From the NCBI GenBank assembly GCA_025331125.1, contig JAOALB010000102.1, forward strand, positions 1-64,000: DNA of 64,000 nt. The letters are read 5' to 3'. The position numbers and the translations under genes are program-made. Numbering within the stretch: position 1 is the stretch's first letter; each line of letters begins with the position of its first letter. Positions 50,336 through 61,497 of the stretch are shown here, piece by piece. Under the pieces are notes generated by a model, which did no database searches, was not told the origin of the DNA, and was given only the letters and a program-made list of their open reading frames with translations. The stretch is from Mycogone perniciosa. Lineage: Eukaryota > Ascomycota > Sordariomycetes > Hypocreales > Hypocreaceae.

Positions 50336-50988
50336 TGAAATATATTTAAAGGTATAATTAATTTTAATTAAATAATATTTAAACTTTTGACACTTTAACT
50401 TTAATAGGTATAATTATAAATCTTATATATAATAATTCTTTAACCCATAAGTTTATAATTTTAAAAGATTAAACTTATATATTTATTTAATTTTTATATA
50501 GTTTTATATATAAAGTAATTTAAATTCAATAAATACTTTTAACATTTAACTTTTAAACTTAATTATATTTGTATTTATTATTATATAATTTAATCAATTA
50601 TAATAGAAAAAGTATATTATTTTTACTTTCATAAATTATATTACAAATAAAAAATTAAGAAATAATAAAATTAACAATTAAAAGTAAATTTATAAATATT
50701 TCAATAATCCTATAATTTATAAAACCTTAACTAATTTCATTAATATTATTAAAAAGTATTAAAAGTATTAAAAAAAGTTTAACCTCTTTAAAAAAAAATA
50801 ATCCTTTTAATAAATTAAAAAGTAATTAAAATTATAAAGAAAAAGATTTTTAAAAGTAATTATAAGGTTTAATTAAAAGGTAATTAAAAAAATTAAAAAA
50901 GATTTATAAAATTAAATAAAAGGAAATAAAGTATAATAATAGCATTTATAATAATAATAAAAAGACAATACTTTAATATCTTTAAATT
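50336..50988. other. A+T-rich eroded sequence, unassigned
   Basis: A/T-rich remains with A-runs near 50770-50900. Nothing further was recognised. Confidence 0.5.
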
Positions 50989-51387
50989 TGTTATTATCTG
51001 ACCCTTTTATAGCTATATAAAGGGTTTAGGGCAATATATGCCTTAAAAGAACAACAGAATAACCAACCAATTAGGGAGGATTACTTAAATTACTGTAAAC
51101 TATAGATTACTTAAATTACAAAGCATAAGCCAAGGCAATCCAATATAACCGTAATCTATATATAATCTCAGTATAGTTAGTATATATTGCTTCAATATAT
51201 AAAACTAGATAAGTTATAATTTTTCATATAGTTACTTTAATAGTTGTTAATAATTGTATTTAGTAGAACGGCCTATTTTATAGAATTATAACTATATTAC
51301 CCTGTTTAGTATTTATCCTTAACCTCTCTGTTACTATAAACCTATAAGTCTTGGTTTATGCTTTAAGAATTAACCCGGATCGTTATA
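50989..51387 (+). repeat. Solo LTR family J, copy 3 (399 bp)
   Basis: It starts TGTTATTATCTGACCC and ends AACCCGGATCGTTATA. The flanks AAATT (left) and AAGTT (right) differ by one G/A transition, so they are a probable five-base target duplication. It is less eroded than its surroundings and is in the same orientation as the copy at 46867. Confidence 0.8.
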
Positions 51388-51635
51388 AAGTTAATAAATT
51401 ATAGCTTTAAATATATATTATAGTTTCACTTTATTTAAATTAATAAATAAATTTATTTAAATAATAAAATAATTAGTATATAATAAATAAATCATCATTC
51501 AAAATATTTATAATGTATATAAAGTAAGATAAAAAGGGTATTTAATTATAATGGTTTTAATATAAAAAGGATAATTTAATATAAATTAAATATAAAAATT
51601 TACTTTTTATATTTATAAATACTGAAAAGGAAAGA
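51388..51635. other. Short A+T-rich spacer between LTRs
   Basis: A/T-rich sequence between a family J solo LTR and an inverted family G LTR. Nothing recognised. Confidence 0.5.
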
Positions 51636-52020
51636 TTCATTTAAAACAATTAATATATTCAATATATATATATTCTTTTTTTACATTTACTTAAAAACAG
51701 TTAATTATTTATATAAATAACTATTAAATTAAAAAAGTATGAATTATAAAGATAAATATATAAATTTACTTATATATAAATCAACCTATACTTTCTTTTA
51801 ATATATAATCTTATTTGTAATTTGATAGCTATTAAAGTATATAAAGGTAATTACTAATTGCTCTTTAATATAGATATTATAATTAAATAATTTACACTAT
51901 TTTTAGTCTTTTTATTATTTAACTATAGCTTTATCGTTCTATTAAAACTATGGTTCCTGCGCTTTATTTAGGTGGTTATTGGTATATATATATATTTATA
52001 GCGCCAATTCCCCTTTAATA
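51636..52020 (-). repeat. LTR family G, copy 4, inverted
   Basis: On the minus strand it reads AGGGGAATTGGCGCTATAAA, then CAATAACCACCTAAATAAAG and GCGCAGGAACC. It is the least mutated start of family G in the window: GGCGC and CAGGAACC are intact where other copies have TA changes. The far end is placed by similarity and is approximate. Confidence 0.65.
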
Positions 52021-52190
52021 AACTATATTATAATTATTACTACTTTTTTTAGCGAGACTATTATAAAGAGTATAATCTACAATTATTAGTTAATTAAAGT
52101 TTATAAATCCTTAATATTATTAGCTGCTATATCTCTTTTAAGTGTTATATTATAAAAGGCTATAGCCCTCTCTTTTTAAAATGTAAACAC

Positions 52191-52579
52191 TATAATAATC
52201 CAGGTTAGTTCTTTACAGTTAAATCAAGGTTTATAGGTTTATATTAACAGAGAGGTTAAGGATAAATACTAAGTAGGGTAATACAGTTATAATTTTATAC
52301 AATAAGCGTTTCTAGCAAATATAATTTATTAACGACCATTTAAGTAACTATATTAAATAAATAATAAGCCAGTTATATATATATATATAAAGGGTAATTA
52401 TATATTACTTCAAATTATATTTATATGCTTAATTATCTATAATAAATTCTTTTATTAGCTTACTAAAATTACTTTATAGTTTATAGTAACTGAAATAATG
52501 TAATCTTACTTAGTTTATTTATTTAAAGTTCCTTTAAGTATATACTATATTATATTTTTATAATAGTCGGGTTATAATA
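52191..52579 (-). repeat. LTR family J, copy 4 (389 bp), likely 3' LTR of a minus-strand element
   Basis: On + it begins TATAATAATCCAGGTTAGTT (decayed TGTGACGATCCGGG) and ends GGTTATAATA. As at 42627, it is followed by ATATCCCCC, a polypurine tract on the minus strand, and by the same internal sequence. Confidence 0.75.
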
Positions 52580-53972
52580 TAATATCCCCCTTTTATTAAT
52601 CTTATCTTTACAACCTATTTAATTCCTTTATAAATACCACTATCCTTTATAGTTTATAAATATAATGCCTTTATTTTATATTTTATCTTTTTTATTAATA
52701 GAATATTAGGTTATATAGCAAGATATTATTTTTATAAAACTAAATAGCGCCTAGCTTTTCTTTTATTAATTAAAACTACTAGTAATTTTATTATACCTTA
52801 TTTATTTTACGATAAATATAATCTTTCTAATAAAATAATTATAAATAATTTATATTATAATAAATATATATAGTAAAGTTATTTATATAATAGTTCTAGC
52901 ATTATATTTTCTGTAGGGTTATTCTTTATAAAGTTTATTAATTCTTTTTAATTTATAGTATAGTATAATATTCAATTTTAAAGAAGTAAAAAATAAAATT
53001 AAAATAAAAAAGATTAAACTTTATTTACTTTATATTTAATAAAAGGTAAATAAAGCCTTTAGAAAATTAGCGCGCTTAAAATAACAGCATTAGTCTATAA
53101 TGTTTTATAATTATAAAATAATCTATTATAGTTTTAAGTCTTTAAATAAGTTAAATAAAGCAGAATATTATAAAGTAAAAGGTACTATTAATATATATAT
53201 TTTAAGGCTGTTAATATAATTAATTAAACTCCTTTTAGGCTGCTTAATCTGTTATTAGTAGGCTAAGATTTTAATAGAATTATTACAGAGTTGTTTAAAA
53301 GTATTTAAAGTATTTTTTAAATTTCTAAAAGTTATACTTTTCTTTCTAGTTCTTCTACTTTAGTAAATACTAGTGTTTATTATTTTCTATTTTTATAGCT
53401 TTAATTTCCTTTACTTTTTATTCTTCTTTAATTAATAGGATCTTAATTAAATCCATAATTAACCTATTTTTTAATTTATTTTATAATCCTTTTTAAATAG
53501 TAAAATATAAAATATTAAATAAATTCAAACACTATTTAATAATATAAATGTATAAGTAACTTTTAAAATATTCTTTTTAATTAAATATAGTTTAAGTTTT
53601 TTAAAATTGAATTTATTACTTAATTGTATTATTTTAATACTTATAGTCTTTTTTCCTTGCAAATAATAATATAAATAAACTATATCTCTCTCTTTAAAGA
53701 TTAATCCCTTTAATTTATATTAATTAATATACTTTTTTATTCTTTTTTATATAAAGTAAAAATATACTTATATTCTTTTATATAACTGCTTTATATTTTA
53801 GCTTGAATTTATATGTTATTAATATATAAGCCTTTTTTTAATACTTTATATATATTTAGTATAAAGCTGTAATTAGTGTATATATATTTAAGTTTAGTTA
53901 ACCTTAAAATATTACTATTATAAAACATTTATATAATTAATAGTCTCTTTATTTAATTATTTTAATTAAAGT
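52580..53972 (-). mobile_element. 3' part of a second family J element, truncated by an LTR insertion
   Basis: Colinear with about 42628-43980, including the segment ending AATTATTTTAATTAAAGTTA. The match stops where the family A LTR begins at 53973, so that element landed in this copy. Confidence 0.65.
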
Positions 53973-54190
53973 TATTAAAAAGGAGGGCTAAAAAGTAAGG
54001 ATTTTAATGAATTTAGGTAACCTTTCTATTCTAGGTAGGCCCGGAATTAGGCCTAATACTAGGACCGAGTCTAAAAGGAACTTTAATATAAGTTAAGAAA
54101 TTTCTGTTATTTTTAATAATAACAATTAAGCTAAGACCAGCGACCCTGCCTACCCTAAACTTAATATAATAGCTATAATAGCTATTATAA
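53973..54190 (-). repeat. LTR family A, copy 3, 3' half (minus strand), split by a LINE
   Basis: It is the reverse complement of the end of the 55390-55969 LTR: TTAAAAAGGAGGGCTAAAAA at its low end, then the conserved AGGCCCGGAATTAGGCC and TCTGTTATTT blocks. It stops at TAGCTATTATAA (54179-54190), where the LINE begins. Its other half is at 60508-60866. Together the halves total about 565 bases after removing the duplicated 12-mer, close to the full LTR length. Confidence 0.85.
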
Positions 54191-55389
54191 TTACTTCTCT
54201 CCTGTAACACTAGGTCTTAGCACTTTATATTAACGTTTTCGTAAATAATACTACCTAACTATTAATAGCATGAAACCTTTACTTGCAATAGCCTTTAAGC
54301 CTGCAAGTAGCGGACCCTTTAACTTAAAAGAGTATATGCCTAGGAAAATGCAATAAAAGGTAAGGAATATTATTATTATTAAAGTAGCAATAAATCTCTG
54401 TATTAATACTATTACTATTAAGCTTAGCCTATTATTAAAGGAAGGTTAATATATTAAAATATACTTTAACTTAAAGCTTAATATTACTAGTAACTTTAAC
54501 TTTTTAATATTTAATCTTTTAAATTTACCTTTAATCTCTTTTATATAATTAAATATTAAAACTAGTATTCTTAAAGCCTTAAAAAGTATAAAAGCTAATA
54601 GCTAGGCCTTTTTTAAAGATTAAATAGTTGTTTTTTATATAATTTATGAAGTATTTAATAATACTATATTTTAATTTTTAATAAATAGGAAATGTAATAT
54701 TATTATTTAAAAAGACTTAAAGTATTATTAACTTTTTTAATAATAATAATACTATAATTAAATTATAGCTAAATACTTTTAAAGACTTTTATACTAATAA
54801 ACTATATAGTAAGCTCCCCTTTAACATATAGTATTTTACTTAAATATATACTAGAATAATAACTTAAATATATTAAATTAAAATCCCTTTAATTAATATT
54901 AAAAAAGACTTATAGTTTTTATTAAGCTAAACTTAAAATTAACTATATAAAAATATAAAGTATACTATATTCATTTATTAATTATAAAGATTACTTAATA
55001 AAATCCTTATACTATTTTTTAAATATTATTAATAAAAATTAAATAATTAACAGCTTTAATTAATTAAAAAGTTAAATAAAAGCTTTTTAATAAAAAGAAT
55101 AAAGTTAATACCTGTTTAAGCGCTATAAAAGTTAAAGCAGCCGAATAATAGTTTATATATAGAGTTTTAAGCTATTTAAAGAGGATTTTAAACTCTTTTA
55201 ATAATATAAAGGTAAATTACTTTCAAGCTGCTAAACTAAAAGCAAAAATATAAATTAACTAAAACTTAATTAATATTTAATTCTTAAAATAACTGCATTA
55301 AAATTAATAAAGGAAAATAGTTTTATTTTTTTTCTTGAAATTAATTAATAAAGAATTTACCCTTTTTAACTTTAATAGTATAATAAAAC

Positions 55390-55969
55390 TGTTAAAATAA
55401 CAAGGTTATACTAAACCTTATTTATATATAGCTTCTAGGAAGGTATATACAATACAGCAGTGAGGAAATGACTGAGAGTCTAATTGGGCTAATAATAGAT
55501 AAACAATTAAATTGTAAATGATTTAATAGCTAGAAGCTATAGAATATCTAGTATATATATAGCCGGTGTAGAAGTGATTATATAAATAATAGCTTTGTCT
55601 TCTATAATAGTCCTCCGACTAAATAATAGGAATGCAGCAGCAGAATTGGGTTTATAGCCTTATTCCTATTTTCCGCAAAATTCATTTATATAGGAAATTA
55701 TTTAAATCGACTCACAGCTATACAAACAGGAAACCATTTTAGTCAGATTTTCACAATAGTCATTATGCCTATTGTATTAAGTCTAGGGTAGGCAGGGTAG
55801 CTGGTCCTAGCTTAATTGTTATTGTTGAAGATAACAGAAATTCCCTGACTTACACCGAAGTTCCTCTAGGAACTCGCTCCTAGTATCGGGCCTAATTCCG
55901 GGTCTAGCCGGAATAGGAAGGTTATCTATTTACACTAAAACCCTTGCTTTTTAACCCTCCTTTTTAACA
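55390..55969 (+). repeat. Solo LTR, family A, copy 2 (580 bp), inside the LINE
   Basis: It has intact ends: TGTTAAAATAACAAGG at the start and CCTTTTTAACA at the end, with the eight-base inverted repeat TGTTAAAA/TTTTAACA. It is flanked by a perfect five-base target duplication AAAAC (55385-55389 and 55970-55974). It is the least eroded of the three copies and must be younger than the LINE around it. No internal retroelement sequence remains, so it is a solo LTR formed by recombination. Confidence 0.92.
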
Positions 55970-55999
55970 AAAACTAATATAAAAAACTACCTTTTAATT

Positions 56000-58900
56000 A
56001 TAATATAAAAACTATTAAGACTTTTACTTTTAATAAATATATTAAAGGAACTTGAAATACTGCTTTTACAGTAACTTTAAATATAAAATGCAAGTTTATT
56101 TATTAAATATTTAATATATTAACTGCTTAAAGCTATATAAAGTTATATATAAACTATATTTAGCTAAACCTTTTTATAGCTATAAGAAGTGAATATACCT
56201 TTTAATTGCGAAATTATAAAAGGTTTATTAATAAATAGTAAAGGTATTTTAATAGATTTACTTTATAGCCTTTAAGCCTTTAAATACTGCTTAAAATATA
56301 ATAACTATGAGCCCCTTTATATTATTATATATACCAGTAGTAAAGAAATTTATATAGTTTTAGGCTTAAAGAAAGAGGCTATATGAAAAGACAGTAACTT
56401 AAAAATCCTTTAATAGATCTTAAAAAACTTAATTAAAATTAAAAGAATAAGAAATTTTAAAGAATATTTTAGGCTAATGTTTATAAGTTCAAGCTAGTAT
56501 ATAATACTGCCTTTACCTTTATAGTTAAAAAAGGCTATAATATTATTATAATATAAAAGCTATATATAAATATTATTTAAAAGGGATACTATTATATAAT
56601 ATTATATAAAAGATTCTAAACCTTTTCTTTAATAATAATGTAAATAAACTATAATACCTGCCTATAAGTCTATATATATATAAATAGAAAAATAAAAATG
56701 TAAATTAAATAATTATTTACTAAAACTATTTAAAACCTCTTTTAAGTTTATATTACTAGAATTATAACTATTAATATATATAGAAAATATAATATTTTTA
56801 CAGCCTTTAATATTTTATTTATATAGCTAATCGCTTAAAACTATATAATAGCTAAAGAATTTAATACTATATACTTTTTTAAGTAGGTAATTAATAATTG
56901 TAATTGAAGTATACTAATAGTTAACTAAGCTTTTAAAACTAGCCTTTCTCTCTTTAACCCTTTAAATACTATAACTTATATATTGAATAATATAATTAAC
57001 TTAACGTTTTTAAATATATTATTAATAGAAACTATACTAAAAAAAATCCCTATTAACTAGCTTTCATTATACTATATTAAATATTATAATTTTAACTTTA
57101 GTTTATTGCTTAACGCTACTTAAACGGCTAAAAGTTAAAAGGGATAATAATAAAGAATACTTTTTAGTATTAATTAAAAAAAAATCTTACTCCTCCCCCC
57201 TTTTTAATTAACTGCAATAGCTGTAAATTAAATAGTTAAAGTATTACTGTCTCTCTATTATATATCTATTAAAATAATAAATTAAGTATTAGATTAATTA
57301 CCTTTAAAACTATAATAAAAGATTAAATATAAAGAAAGCTATTAGGCCTTTTTAATAGTTAAAAAACAGTAGCTTGACCGCTAAACGCTTATTTTTATAA
57401 TACTTAAAAGACTTTTAAGAAAATAATAAAAAACGCTAAAAAGGTATATTAATTAATGATAATTAATATAGCTAATAAACGTAAAGATATCTTTTATATA
57501 ACTTATTAAGCTAGGCTAAGATTAATCTTTTTAATTGCTATTATTATAGATTAATAACTAAACTTTTACCTTTTAAGAAAAAAGGGCTACTGCCTTTTAT
57601 AATACTATACTTAAAAGATATATAATAGCTAATAGTATTAAAGATTCATAGATTTTAATTAATAGATAATAGTAGATTACTCTTTTTATAATAGCTTTAC
57701 GAGAAAAAGCAGTAGTAGCTATAATATATATAAGAAATATATCTCTAAATATTAATAATATTACAGTAAGCTTTTTATATTTGTATTAGCTAATAATGAA
57801 AAAAATATCTACTCTCTTTATAAAGTTTTACTTTAAAATTAAATATTATTTACTTGCTTTTAAATCAATTAAAGTAGTAATTATCTTTAAATTAAAGAAA
57901 AGAAATCTTTTATCTTTAAAGGCCTAAAGGCTAATCTCTTTACTTTTATATTTAGGTAAAAGATATAAACGCTGTATTATATAAAAAATAATATATATTA
58001 CAATTAAATCATAGGTACTATATATTAAATAAGCTAAGGCCCTCTTTGAAAGATCTAGTATAAATTCAATTATAGCTTTAATTTATAAAGTTAAACTAGC
58101 TTTCTATAATAATAAAATAGCTACTTTAATTACAGTTAATATTTAAAAGGCCTTTAATATAGTCTTTACTAATAGGTTAATACTTTAATTATATAAATAA
58201 AGCTAGCTTAACTATATAGCTTAATAAACTTTTTCTTTTATAATAGACTATAAAGTTAAAGTAAAACTATAAAAGATAATAACCTAGCTATTTCCTTTAA
58301 ACTATAGTCTCCTTTAAAGATTACTAGTATTTTTAATCCTTTTTTTATTTTATATAGCTTTAATATACTATTTATTTACTGCCCCTACTTAGCTTTATAT
58401 AAAAGTAATTAAATAACCTTTTAGTAATAAACTATAAGAGTTTAGCTATATAGATAATATAATATTCTTTGTTATTAGCAATACCTTTAATTAAATAGTA
58501 GCTTAAATAATAACTGCTCTTTAAAAGCTTTAGTAATAAAGCAATAATAATATAATATTATTTAATTTTAAAAGAATAGAAACAGTATACTTTTTAAGAC
58601 ACTATATTTAAAATAACCTGCTAGTAAGATATAATAATATTAAAAGAACTGCCTTTAAAAAAGGCGTAATTAAATAGTTTAGCGTTTTCTTTAACTAAAA
58701 ACTTAGCTTTAAAATATATATTAAAAAATAAGCTGTAAAAGCCTATACAGTAATAAATATACTTTATAGTATTTTAAACTTTATATAAAAGGCTATATTA
58801 TAGTTTATATATTAAGTAGTCTAGGCTTATATTAAACTAATACTCTATTATAAAGCAGAAGTATAATATAAAGGCTTAAAGGGATATAGGATATAATACC

Positions 58901-60200
58901 CCTTTAATTATATTAGTTTAATTTTTAAAATAGCTATATAGATAATCCTTTTAATATAAAAGATAGCTTTTATATTAATTTTATATAAAAAAAGTAAAAT
59001 CCCTTTAATAATATAACTTTTTAATACTTAAAAGCTTTAATTTACAGTTGAACTACTTTTACTAAATAACTAATATCTTTTAATTTATAAAGCCTATCCT
59101 AGCTAATACTTATATTAAGAAACTATATTAATGCCTATAATAAAGTTATAGTAAACTATATAGCTTATTAAAAATTATTTAAACTTAGCCTTTCTCTTTA
59201 AATTAATTAAATCTTAAATTATTTTCCTAGGCAGTAAAGTTAATATAGTTAAAAGATTTAATAGCTAAATAGCTATAGTAGCCCTTTAAAATATAATAGT
59301 CTTTATAGACAGTTTATACTATACTATAAAAGCTATTAGCTATAGCTTTTTTATATAATGAAATAATAAAAAGGTCTTTATAAAATATACTTATTTTAGT
59401 TTAATAAAAGTATTTAATAGTGAGGCAGTTAAAACTTTAAAAGGGCTGAAAGCTACTTTAACTAATAATAATAATAATAACTAAAAGGATATTACTATTT
59501 ATTTAAATAATATAGCTATAATATATTATTTTAAAGGTATACCTTTAAACTTATTATATTAAGTCTTTATTAAATTTTAAAAATTAAAAGGTATTTATAA
59601 AGAGAATATATATATTAAATAATAGTTTAGCTATTAAAGAATCTAAAGTAATAAAACTATAAACTAGTTAATGAAGTTAAATAGTAAATAACTAAAACTA
59701 ATTAATATCATACTTATATTAGCCTTCTTTTAATAAAAGGTAAAGGCAAGATTAAAAACTAGCTTTAAAAGCTAATAAGAAAGGAATATATTTAGTATAT
59801 ACCGCATATTTAAATTAACTATTAGGTTAAATTGCTTTAAAGAATTAATAATCCTATAAAGAAAACTCTACCATTTTCTAAGTGCTTAGTCCTAGTATAA
59901 AGACTGTATATAATATTATAAAATGCTTTTAATATAAAGATATATTAATAAACCGCAGTTACTATAAAAGGAAAGTATATATTATATCTTTTACTATACA
60001 GAGATTAGTAAAATATAATAATAAGGATTAGCCCCTTTAATCCGTAAATTAACCTTTTATTTACTAAGCCTTAGCTATAACTACGTCCTTTAAACAGTAT
60101 AGGCATCTAGCTTCTTTATTAAAATATACCTATACTGCTAAAAAGCCTAACTAATTCTAATATATTAAATATAACCTTTTAATTCTTTTTTTATTACTTT
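56000..60200 (+). pseudogene. LINE ORF2 (endonuclease/reverse transcriptase), RIP-destroyed
   Basis: In one continuous frame, 58447-58491 reads YIDNIIFFVISNTF, the reverse-transcriptase catalytic box in which the second Asp of the Y-x-D-D motif has become Asn. The same frame reads KLSFKIYIKK at 58699 and LYYKAEV at about 58843, then GLKGY, the familiar 'KLSFK.HI' and 'LYGAE.WW.G' thumb region of fungal LINEs. No frameshift is needed over about 450 bases, so the damage is mostly point substitutions to stop codons. The endonuclease part upstream is too eroded to mark. Limits are estimates. Confidence 0.75.
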
Positions 60201-60507
60201 TTTTAACCCTATAAGGGATTTACTTACAGTTTACTACTAAGCCGCCTAGAAATTAAAAGGGGCTAGCCTTTAAAGTTAAGCTTAGTTACTTAATATACTA
60301 TACAAAATACTTATGCCTCTTTAACCCGCTAATAGGAGTAAAGCTAAAAGACTATGCCCTTAAAGTAATACAATACTATATAAAGGAGTTTATATATTAC
60401 TAATAATACTATAATTAAACCTAATATAGTATATCTGTTTACTTTATTAAAATTAATAGCCTTTACTATAAAACATTAATAGTATATTATTATTATTATT
60501 ATTATTA

Positions 60508-60866
60508 TAGTTATTATAAGAAATCTAACTAAAATAGTTTCCTGTTTATATAGCTGTAAGTTAATTTAACCGATTTCCTATATAAATAAATTTTACAGAA
60601 AATAGAAATAAAGCTATAAACTTAATTTTACTACTATACTCCTATTATCTAGTTAAAGTACTATTATAAAAGATAAAGCAATTATTTATATAATCACTTT
60701 TATATTAGCTATATATATATTAAATATTCTACTGCTTTTAACTATTAAATTATTTATTTATTATTAATTTAATTAAACCTTTAGTTATTTTTTTATTACT
60801 GTATTATATATAGTTTCCTAAAAGCTATATATAAATAAAGTTTAGTATAACCTTATAACTTTAATA
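60508..60866 (-). repeat. LTR family A, copy 3, 5' half (minus strand)
   Basis: This is the reverse complement of the first part of the LTR: its high end reads CTTTATTAAAG-like to AACCTTATAACTTTAATA, and TTTCCTGTTTATATAGCTGT marks the middle. It starts at the 12-base duplication right of the LINE. It completes the element begun at 53973. Confidence 0.85.
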
Positions 60867-61223
60867 AGTTATAAGCTTAAAAGAGTTTTCTTTAAGTCGT
60901 TATTAATAGACTTTCTTTAATAGCTATAGCACTTCCTTTAAAGCTACTATAATATTTATAGTAGGTTTTTATAGTGCTTATTTTAATATTTATTTTAATA
61001 CTTTTTAGGATTTTTAGCTATTTAAAGCTATTCCTAGGCTTTTATTGCAAATACTATTATAGTTATAGTAATACTATTTATATTATTACCTTTAAATATT
61101 ATATAGTATATTTTTTATTTTTATAGTCTATTAGTATAATATTAATAGTATAAGTTAACCTATTAAAGCTTTTAGTAGCTTTACTTTTTTAATTAAAGAT
61201 AATAGCTCTCTTTAATAGTAAAG
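60867..61223. other. A+T-rich spacer, unassigned
   Basis: Eroded sequence between the split LTR and the Copia 5' LTR. Nothing recognised. Confidence 0.5.
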
Positions 61224-61497
61224 TGTTAGGTTAGGTAAGCTAAGGACCTACCATTTATTAGCGCTTATTAGCGCTAAGGAGCTTTTATCTGCTTATATAG
61301 CAGATACTAGCTAATATACATATCGCGTAAGCGATATATTAGACTATATAGGCGCTTACAATACATACATTTTACATTTTCCTTTATATTAGCTATATAT
61401 ATATATAGTAAAGCTATTATAGTATATTTATTACTAAAATCAAGCTTTATTCCCATTTCTCTCTATACTCTATATAGCTATACCGCGCTCCGCAATA
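61224..61497 (+). repeat. Copia-family 5' LTR, copy D3 (274 bp), best preserved
   Basis: It starts TGTTAGGTTAGGTAAGCTAA and keeps GGACCTACC, the TTAGCGCTTATTAGCGCTAAGG block, CGCGTAAGCG, CCTTTATATTAGC and ACCGCGCTCCGC. Where copies at 18260 and 21796 have TA, this one often has CA or CG, so it is less eroded. The internal leader after it (ATTATAAGCCCGGGTAGTAAC) matches the one after 22066. Confidence 0.85.

Larger units (their letters stand above)
54191..60507 (+). mobile_element. LINE (Tad1/I-like), nearly complete, inserted in an LTR and carrying an LTR
   Basis: The insertion is 6317 bases, or about 5740 without the solo LTR inside it. It is bounded by a 12-base target duplication with one C/T difference: TAGCTATTATAA at 54179-54190 and TAGTTATTATAA at 60508-60519. 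The 3' end is a TAT/ATT simple repeat (about 60484-60507), the kind of tail used by several fungal LINEs. Reverse-transcriptase landmarks lie on + in the expected place. A 12-base duplication, tail and polymerase together identify a target-primed LINE insertion. Confidence 0.85.
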
